NCBI RefSeq assembly: GCF_048544455.1
Contig: NC_133538.1
Coordinates: 145,883,922-145,947,921 of the forward strand
DNA: 64,000 nucleotides
Origin: Silene latifolia
Lineage: Eukaryota; Streptophyta; Magnoliopsida; Caryophyllales; Caryophyllaceae
Direction of reading: 5' to 3'
Positions within the stretch are counted from its first letter, which is position 1, and every line of letters starts with the position of its first letter. The notes under the pieces were generated by a model that did not search any database, had not been told where the DNA came from, and was given only the letters and a program-made list of their open reading frames with translations. Below are positions 56,485 through 64,000 of the stretch, in pieces. The position numbers and the translations under genes were made by a program.

Positions 56485-59393
56485 TCACCATTTGCGTGTA
56501 GGAGGAATGTAGTTCCAATCTATGTAGGTTCGAACTTTCTTCGTTCTCGCTCCTCTGTCATCTTCTTTGGCATCCCTTTCGCCACTTTGATTGATAATGG
56601 CCACACCACGTCCTTTGACGATCCCATCCTTGCTTTCATCCTGCACTGCAGTAAGGACAACAGACGAACTTGTCTCCTTCTTGCTCTCAATACGAGGCGG
56701 AGGGTTAACAATAAATGACAATATTCTCCAAATTTTCATCGGGCGTCAACAATAGGAACAATAGAAGAAAGAGCATTGCAAGGTGAACTTGCATGGTAGC
56801 TCTCGGAACTTGGAATGATGAAAATCGGCTCCTCATCCCCTACCCGAAATGTCAAAGTCTTCCCCATGACGTCTATCACCGCAGGCGGTGGATAGAAATG
56901 GTCTCCCTAAAATAATAGGGGTGTGTGCATCTTCGGGGATATCTAAGACAACAAAATCGACGGGAATAAAGAACTTCTCGATCCGGGACAGTCGTCTTCT
57001 ACTATACCTAATGGCCGTGATAGACTACGGTCGGCCATATCCGGACAGTCATGTTGGTGCAACTCGTTTTGTCAAACCAAGTCTCTTAGCCGAGAGACAA
57101 AGGTAAGACACTTACGCTAGCGCCTAGATCGCATAGCGCATTATCAATCAATTGCATACCGATGTGACAAGGAATCGAAAAACTACCCAGGTCCGATTGC
57201 TTAGGGGGTAACTTATTTTGAAATAGGGTGACCCCATCTCGATTCAAAGCTACGGTCTCACTTGTCATTTATAGTTCTCTTACGTGCTAAAATTTCTTTC
57301 ATAAATCTTAAATAAGAGGTTACCTTAGTCAAGCAATTCGGTGAACGGCACGGAAACTTCCAAGTTCTTCAAAAGTTCAACAAATTTGCCAAACTGTTGA
57401 TTAACTTTGGTATTCTCTGACCGCCTCGGGAAGGGAACCGTGATAGGTATCTCGAGTCCCTTGTTTCTCGCTTCCAAAGTGTCTTCTGGTGCAAGTTCGG
57501 TATCCTTTGGACGCCTCTTACCTCTCGAACGAGGTCTTTCCGGTAATTTCTCGCTTAAACGAGCACTAGCGGGCTCCCGAATAAGCTTCCCGTCATCAAT
57601 ATCACTCGATCGAGCAATATGCTCACTCGATCGAGCACTCTCCTCATCAAAATCAGTCGATCGAGTAACATTACCACTCGATCGACCATCCTCAGTTTCC
57701 TGTTCACTCGATCGAGCAGAGCAACCACTCGATCGAGGGCTTTCCTCACCATTTTCACTCGATCGAACACCAGCCTTTAGTCGATCGAGTAATCGTTTTG
57801 TCGTGAGCCCTTTTTCTTGACAGAACACCTGTTCATCATCGATTCTGACTATCTTGGTCCGATTTCTTCACTTCTGGTCCCTCATAAGAAAGACCGCTTC
57901 TCAATTCGATCAGGTTTACCGTCTCATGTGGGTTCTTCTCATTTTGAGTCGGTAATTGACCCGGCTTCCTCGAGGATTGATTTGCAGCAAGTTGGGCAAC
58001 TTGAGTCTCAAGTGCCTTATGTGACGCGATTTGCTGTTGAGTTTGTTGATCATTCAGCTGCAATTGCTTCGATATGGCTTGCACCATAGACTTCAGTTCA
58101 CTCATTTCACTCACCCCACTAGAGGATGATGCACCTTGGTTAGGAGGGTTGAAGGATGGAGGCTTCTGATAGCCTTGTTGCTTCTGGTGTGGAGGAATGT
58201 ATGGTTGCTGCGTTGGAGGAGCCGTGGGGTTGAGCACGTTCTGATTGCTCCACCTCAAATTGGGATGGATATTCGGCTCGTAGTAACTGTTGTTCTGCCT
58301 GTAATGTTGAAAGGCAGCGCATTGCTCAAAAGGACTGGGACAATGATCTGAGACATGTCCCTCTCCTCCGCATCTCCTACAGACGAAAGGACCGTCTGTC
58401 ACAGCATTAACCTGGTACATGCCCCCCTTAGAAACCCCTCCTAGCTCATACTTGTCAAACCTTGCAGTGAGGGCTTCAAGTGCCGCGACAGTAGATTGGC
58501 GGCTCTTCTCTCGATTTCCTCTCGAGTTCCCATATTCAGCCTTGTGGGTGGCCAGATCATCAATAATCTTCCACCCCTTGGTTGCTCCCAAGTTTTCAGC
58601 AAATCGGCCATTGGCAGCAGCATCTAAAATGGCCATGTGATCATCATACAAACCATTATAAAAATGGTTGGACAAGCTCCATTTTTTGATCCCATGGTGC
58701 GGTATGGTGCGCACTAGCTTCTTGAATCGAACCCATGCCTCGTGGAAGGTCTCGTCAGGCCCTTGTTTAAAGCTCGTTATCTGAGCTCTAATGGCAATAG
58801 TCTTTGAGGCGGATAAATACTTCTTATAAAACGCCAAAGCTAGCGAATTCCGTCGAGTTATCCTCTCGACTTCCCGGTCCAAATCCCTATACCACTCCCT
58901 TGCAAAGATCGCGGAGTGAGAAAATGAACATGGTTTCTTTCACTTGGTCAGGAGTCACGCCAGTTGGTGGAGACATGGAACTGCAATAATCAATGAATAT
59001 TTCCATGTGCTTGGCTGCATCTTCATTTGCAGCTTCCCCGAATAGATTCCTCTCGACCAAATTTATAAGGGACGGTTTTGGCTCAAATTTTCTTGCCTCC
59101 CCTGGTAACGTGAATCCCTTGTAGAGATTCGCTGCTGTAGGTTCAGAGTGACTAGCAATGGTCGCTTCTTCGGCCATCTCAGGAACGTCTAGAAAAGTGA
59201 CGGTTTCAACTGATGAGGTATAAACTGGAGAAGACGGTGGGTTGTCCTCGAACAGTTCGTTCTCGTAGTAATTGGGACGAGAACTAGACTCTTCCTCTAA
59301 CTGTTGATCTTGAAACAATCTCCTCTTTACGTGTAGAGATCTTTCAATCTCAGGATCGAATGGTAGTAGTGGACCACCTTGCGACCTGCGCAT
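56485..59393 (-). pseudogene. B2 gag-protease polyprotein, nearly open
   Basis: The ATG at 59393 (MRRSQGGPLL) opens the frame. The gag domain (about 58880-58500) has FH.AW.RFKKLVR and HFYNGLYDD. The zinc knuckle CRRCGGEGHVSDHC (CX2CX4HX4C) is intact near 58390. A Q-rich segment follows, and then the palindrome-encoded RSS repeats (57790-57600). The aspartic protease has CDLGASVSVLP near 57110 and LGRPFLST near 56920. The frame ends TYIDWNYIPPTRKW, TGA at 56485. About four small indels split it. It has no RT, and the stop falls where Athila pol would follow. Confidence 0.85.
57603..57791. repeat. Palindrome array inside B2 gag-protease frame
   Basis: Nine CTCGATCGA-like cores lie in the open segment 57325-57828. 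They translate as ARSSE, ARSSD, GRSSGN and TRST repeats. Confidence 0.88.
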
Positions 59394-59495
59394 AAGAAGA
59401 AACTATAACAGAAAATGAGAATAGTCCAAGGAACGGGTGTCCCTTAGACCGAAAAAGGATTAAAACGAAACAACTAATAAAATTGAACAATTGCC

Positions 59496-59513
59496 TCCCC
59501 GACAACGGTGCCA
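59496..59513 (-). other. Primer-binding site of B2, two mismatches
   Basis: The minus strand reads TGGCACCGTTGTCGGGGA. Compared with B1 there are two transitions (CG to CA/TG type), consistent with methylation decay. Confidence 0.8.
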
Positions 59514-59518
59514 AAATT

Positions 59519-61004
59519 TGACACGGCTATCGCAACCCTATCAAAGATAAAACCTAACGGTCTCAACTAAAATGTAGCGAGAGGCAAATGAGTATCGAAT
59601 CCACGAGGAGGAAATGTAATTATAATTTGTCTATTCTAATCCTATGGTAACAATTGGGGGTTTGATTAAATTTAATTCTAAACTACGAAGGTTGAAGAGA
59701 AGAGAAATAAGGTGAAGAGCAAATAAGCAATAAAATACGATTAAACTATCAAGAAGAGAGGGACATGTCGGGATTTCGGTTCACTACGGTAGTCCAACAA
59801 CTCAGCAGTAATTGACTCAGACGAACTAATGTGAGACGGATGTTAGAAGGTCCTTTCGGTCCACTTCCTACCCTAAAATACCACTAACTTAACTTTCGTC
59901 CTCATTAGGGTAGTCTACTGTTTATAGCAGGCCTATTTAGTCCAATCTTTCGATCCAGGATTAATTGTAGCCAGTTTAATGGGTGACATAGAAGCGTGCA
60001 CTCAACTAGGTCGGGAATTACAGTTAAATTGCTATAGTGACAGGGTCTCTTAATCAATTCGTCCAATTCATTCACTACGTCGTCATTTTTCTACCGCAGA
60101 TTCCCTAATCCCAACATGAAGGGGGTTTAGCTACTCATGTTCGTAATTAAACTAACAGCAAATAAATTTCCAGCAGAAGACATAATGAAATAATAATAAA
60201 ATGCAAATACGGAAATTAGGGCAAAGGAGAATGATAACATGAACAAGAAATAAAAGCAACAAGTGATTATTATTAATAAAGAGAAAGGAAAGATAACAAT
60301 CTGAGCGAATCCGGCGTAAAGAACACTGAATCCGAGCAATCAATAATCCGAAATGAAACAACAGTCAAAGCAAAAGCTACGTACTAAGGGTTTGATAGTT
60401 TTCCAGTGTAAAAGATAATAAAAGAGTCCCCCTAATAACCTAGTAAATCATAGGTTAAATAGCCAAAGCAACAAAGTGTTTATGCGGAAAAAAATAAAAC
60501 ACGGACTGATTAAAGCCCATAATGTCGAAAACCTCTCGATCGAGTGGGTTAAACCACTCGATCGACCAACATCTAAGCAGAAGTTCCTCGATCGACCATC
60601 AGGTTACTCGATCGAGGACTTGGTCTTGTGCAGCCTGCTCGATCGAATGAGGGGCAGCTCGATCGAGCATCAGGGGGTGTAGGAACCACTCGATCGAGTG
60701 GAAAACTGCTCGATCGAGTGGTTGTGTCTTCATTTCAGCTCACGTCTTCACCCAGGTGCCTCATAATGCGTGCCACGACACTTCCAAGTGTAGTATCTCA
60801 CTCTGGGACAGTCCCGTCTCCTCTAAATGCATGCAAAAAGGACAAAAAGGGATATGGTTCCACTACTTCCGCGATCATTCCTACAAAAAGGACAAAATAC
60901 ACCAAAGTAGCCAATTCGGAGCAAAATACCATAAAAACAGTATAGAAATGCAAAGAAATACGTGCTGAAATAGGCCAAAAAGACTATATATTAGGCACGT
61001 ATCA
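59519..61004 (-). repeat. 5' LTR of B2 (right on the + strand)
   Basis: It is 1486 bp long and pairs with 51051-52540. The palindrome array is at 60534-60720. The two LTRs differ more than those of B1, for example around 59570-59635 and 59805-59825. Confidence 0.92.
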
Positions 61005-61010
61005 CTTGTG

Positions 61011-61911
61011 GTAATTTATTGGGTGATTTTTCCTTGCTTTTACTTGTTCTTTCACTCCCTAATTGATTATGGTATGAATTTCTTCCCTATTTTAATGTTT
61101 TCATCACTTAGAAACGATTGGAATGGTAGAACAATCTGAAATTTCGATTGATATGGAAGAGAAGTTGCTTGTAATTGTTGTAATATGATCCACATGCTTC
61201 CCTTTTATGATTGATGTTGTTTATTATGCTAAAAATCGAATAGAAATTGCAAAAATTGGGGTGGAATTTTCTAGGGTTTGTGAAATTAAATTGATTTTTG
61301 GGTGTCTTGTACATGTTGAAGGATGAAATTTGAGTAATATATGTTGTATATATCATGTTGGGAGTTGATTTTTGTGATTTTCACCTCAAAATTTGCCTTA
61401 AAACTCCGTCTTAAAAGTGCCCCAAATCTGAAATTCATTTTCTATGATTGGAATTTTGTGTTGAACATGAATATATGTTGAAGGGTTAAACCTTTGATGT
61501 AGTAGTAGTAATGTAATTCATGCTAAATATGTCAAAAATTTTACAGCTGTAGAGACCGTCTGATGACTAGAATTGAGAACTTTACTTATAATTTTTGGAT
61601 TGTTTGTGATAATGTGTACCTAGTTGCTCTTTTCTATGAACGTACATGAATGTTTTACATGTTTTCAATATATATGTGGTTGTATTCAAGCCATGTGTTG
61701 AGAGTTGTAGTAGTTGAGTAATTCATGTTAATTATGCTAAAATTTTCACAGCTGTAGAGACCGACTGAAATGCAATAAATTGAAATTCTATGTATAAATT
61801 GGGAAATTGTTGGTGATAGTGTGTACATGGATGATTTATTAAATGCTTAATCTGTGTAAATCACATGCTTTGGTGCGTATGTGAGTGTACTTAAATTATA
61901 TGTTGAAACAG
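61011..61911 (+). other. Putative intron upstream of element C accessory ORF
   Basis: With B2 removed, the leader reads GTGCTTGTG then GTAATTTATTGG (donor at 61011). The region is T-rich and non-coding with two diverged internal repeats (TTTTACAGCTGTAGAGACCG near 61540 and 61750). It ends TTGAAACAG at 61911, directly before the ATG. No spliced copy is in the window, so this is predicted. Confidence 0.55.
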
Positions 61912-63471
61912 ATGCCGAGACTAAACTTGGGAACCCGACAAAGTAAGTGGGGAAGGGCTTCTCAGCCCGAAGTTGGGGAAGGTAGCGGACCAGTAGTACC
62001 GGCGATACCAGAGTACCCTTGAGTAGTCTTCGTAGGCTTTAACCAACGGAAGAAGTTTGTAGCTTTACAGACTCGCAAAATGAGACCAACCCGTTCTGTT
62101 GACACGACTATCTTAGAGAACCTGGGTATTGAGACGGATGTCCGTCACATTTTCGAGACTTTGGGGTTCACTGGGCTATATCGTCTACGGAAGCATTCTT
62201 ATGCTTTTCTTACCCTTGAGTTCATGAGCTCGTTTAAATACGAGCCGGTTGAGCAGACTGTGCAATTCCGTCTTATGAACACCAGTTTCCTTTTAACCAT
62301 GGACCTGTTTGCTTCCTACCTTGGTTTGGCTAAGCCTTCCAAGGATACCCTTCGTGACATACCATCTGAGTGCGGAGTTTGCCGTCTTATGCCCTGTATC
62401 ACCGGAAAGTCAGCTCCCACCGCTAGTAATATGTTGATTAATGATGTGCAACATGTTACCTTGAGAATCTTCCTTCGTGCTGTGTCGAACCTTGTTTACG
62501 AGAGGTCGGATATGAGTAAGTTGAACTCTCACGAGTTGTTGCTTCTGATGGCCTATCTTAACCCCGAGCGGACCGAGAAGGTGGTCTTCAATGCTTTCGC
62601 TATGGTTTGTGCGGGTCTTGCCTTGATGGCCTCTTCTAGTACCAGGTACCTGAGTTGCGGTGCTATTGCCACCCGGTTAGCTGAAAAGCTACCTTCTTTT
62701 GAGGCTTCCTCCGAGTACGTTCCCTTAGCCACCCCGGTGCCTACCATGGATAGTGATTATTTCTTCGACCTGAAATGGTTGAGAACCTTGGCGGATGGTA
62801 GCCTAGCATGGAGGGTGTGGGGTATGAGCTGGATGAGGATACTGACTCTTGAGCACCTCCCACCGACTGAGCCTTTGGATGCGGTTGATTCTGATGAGGA
62901 GGAGGATGAGGATGCACCCTGGCTGAGACAGACGTACCTCATAAATGATACGATCCTTCAGGTTATGCCCGAGCCGAGGAAGGGGGAGAATGTGAGAGCG
63001 GCGGAGGATAGACCAAGGTTAGGGAGAGGACCACGTCGTGTGAGGGAGAGGACGGCTGAGACCCAGCCACAGCCAACAGCACCACCTCAGCACCCATTTC
63101 CTTGCTATCCCTACCTTGATACCCCAGAGACACGTTCGAGCTACATGGCAGAGAGAGTGTCCTCTACCTTGACGCTCCAGAACATGCATGAGATGGCATA
63201 TGCTCAGGGTATTAGGACCAAGGGACTGCATCCGGTGTGATGGAGTGGAGTTGGAGACTACAGCGGGGTTTTTGACTCCTACGGAGTGGACATGTCCGCG
63301 TGAGGAACACCACAGTCTTTTGCTTTTGGCGGTTTGACCCCATGGTATGTGAGTCCAGAGGGTGGTGCAGGGTATGGTGCGAGTCTTGGGGCTTCGGGGG
63401 TAGGTACTTCGGGTGGTGACGGAGCGGAGGATTGCGTCATGGAGGAGCAGCAGCAGCAGCAGCAGGAGTGA
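61912..63471 (+). pseudogene. Element C accessory ORF (Athila ORF-1-like), three in-frame TGA
   Basis: A single frame runs from ATG 61912 to TGA 63469, 519 codons, broken only by TGA at 62020, 63238 and 63301. The longest uninterrupted part is 62080-63240. The globular half has LGIETDV, LEFMSSF, VQFRLMNTSF, LGLAKPS, HELLLLMAYLN and CGAIATRL, spaced as in the B1 ORF. An acidic SDEEEDEDAP stretch, an Arg/Pro-rich linker and a Gly-rich tail ending in QQQQQQE follow. It resembles Athila ORF family proteins of unknown function. If the TGAs are CGA-derived, the ancestor was a full-length protein. Confidence 0.75.
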
Positions 63472-64000
63472 TACTCCTTTCTTTTCTTTTGAGTATGGTT
63501 GTTGGTTATGTTGGATGTTAGTTTATTTTATTTCGAACTTTTTACGTTGGGATGTATTGGTGGCCATAAGGCCGTATCTGCTTAGCTTAGACTTGATTAC
63601 AGGATTTCGGAGTCGGGTTGTCATCCCGACTCGCGTTTATGAGATGTTGTGCATATATTTACTTACCTTGTGATGTGTCGGAAAGTTTTGGAGTAGCTTT
63701 TGACCTGTGGCCACTCGACCGAGTGCCCCTCACTCGATCAAGTAGCTGCAGGTGTGACAAGAAAAGAGCATTCTGATCTCAGGCTACTCGATCGAGTAGC
63801 TAAGACACTCGATCGAGTAGAGGGCACTCGATCGAGTACCCTATGCACTCGATCGAGTAGCACTGTTTCAGAGACATTTCGATAATTATAATTGTTTTAA
63901 TGGTTATATTCTTACATGTGTCGATGTTTAACATGGTTTTTGACAATTAGTAACATGTCTGGACCGTTAATTTGATATGTTGGAAGACGTGCTTGGATTT
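63472..64000 (+). other. Element C 3' region with palindrome array at 63711-63860
   Basis: No gene was found. The array has four exact ACTCGATCGAGTA units plus mutated copies. The part 63785-63860 repeats 50868-50922 closely (gagggcactcgatcgagtac). The element's 3' LTR is not reached. Confidence 0.6.

Larger units (their letters stand above)
51051..61004 (-). mobile_element. Element B2: second Athila-like non-autonomous copy, nested in C
   Basis: The TSD cttgt lies at 51046-51050 and 61005-61009. The family, termini, orientation and gene order are the same as in B1. B2 keeps a better gag-protease frame and the intron upstream of the accessory ORF. It has lost about 1.16 kb of that ORF (B1 positions 4270-5425 have no counterpart at about 54692). 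RT, RNase H and integrase are missing here too, so their absence is a family trait, not damage to one copy. Confidence 0.9.
47531..64000 (+). mobile_element. Element C: Tekay/Del-like LTR element with accessory ORF, rearranged, continues past window
   Basis: The LTR begins TGTAATACCCGCCC. The sequence before the second LTR (TGAACTTCGGGGACGAAGTT and then a G-run polypurine tract) is typical of the 3' end of Tekay/Del chromoviruses. The site after the second LTR is the initiator-Met primer site. No gag or pol is present downstream, only a 1.3-kb leader, B2, an intron and an Athila-ORF-like gene. This indicates a non-autonomous derivative. Whether the LTR and the ORF truly belong to one element depends on the end beyond 64000. 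Confidence 0.65.

Noticed and set aside
61912-63471. TGA as selenocysteine or programmed readthrough in the C ORF
   Set aside because: Land plants lack selenocysteine insertion. Three TGAs in a methylated TE are better explained as CGA decay.

Overview
This is a stretch of plant nuclear DNA, almost entirely transposable elements and broken genes, with no intact host protein-coding gene that I can defend. Plant origin follows from the LTR-retrotransposon lineages present (Tat/Retand-like, Athila-like, Tekay/Del-like, a 5S-carrying Cassandra TRIM), from a pentatricopeptide-repeat gene, and from relics of the plant F-box gene FBW2 and of plant-type MSH6. It looks like a eudicot. A Caryophyllales (for example Silene-type) source is only a guess.

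Layout. (1) 1-21321: a Tat/Retand-like Ty3/gypsy element 'A' on the + strand. Its 5' LTR is cut by the window start. It has gag and pol relics, a spliced gene-like antisense ORF, and a 3' LTR. Two elements are nested in it: an Athila-like element 'B1' (657-11051, minus strand, TSD gcgcc), which splits A's primer-binding site, and a Cassandra TRIM (13501-14302, TSD gaaga) in the reverse-transcriptase region. (2) 21322-23933: the 3' part of an ABCG half-transporter pseudogene. It is cut by A and interrupted by a non-autonomous CACTA element (21505-23237). (3) 24765-25870: a Ty1/copia fragment. (4) About 26.6-37.28 kb: a probable gene-capturing Helitron. It carries exon-intron fragments of FBW2 and MSH6 and ends at a perfect hairpin plus CTAG. 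(5) 37570-38115: a hAT-type MITE with an 8-bp TSD. (6) 38265-41040: an RTE-type LINE relic. (7) 42552-44646: a PPR pseudogene. (8) 45091-47530: an L1-type LINE relic. (9) 47531-64000: a Tekay/Del-like LTR element 'C' with two LTRs in tandem, interrupted by a second Athila-like copy 'B2' (51051-61004, TSD cttgt). C carries an Athila-ORF-like accessory protein gene.

The most unusual result concerns elements B and C. Both carry homologous accessory ORFs although their primer-binding sites are of different classes (tRNA-Asp type in B, initiator-Met type in C). In both, the ORF follows an array of the palindrome TACTCGATCGAGTA, a pyrimidine-rich leader, and a GT-AG intron ending 0-1 base before the ATG. 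Copy B2 has the 640-bp intron. Copy B1 lacks it exactly, base for base, which is what reverse transcription of a spliced RNA would leave. The same palindrome arrays occur in the LTRs of both families and even inside B's gag-protease reading frame.

Nearly every coding region is broken. In A's gag most stops can be explained as CAA/CAG to TAA/TAG. In C's ORF all three internal stops are TGA, as expected from CGA. Both patterns fit decay of cytosine-methylated DNA. The nesting gives an order: A inserted into the ABCG gene, and Cassandra and B1 later inserted into A. B1's two LTRs are almost identical, so it is young.
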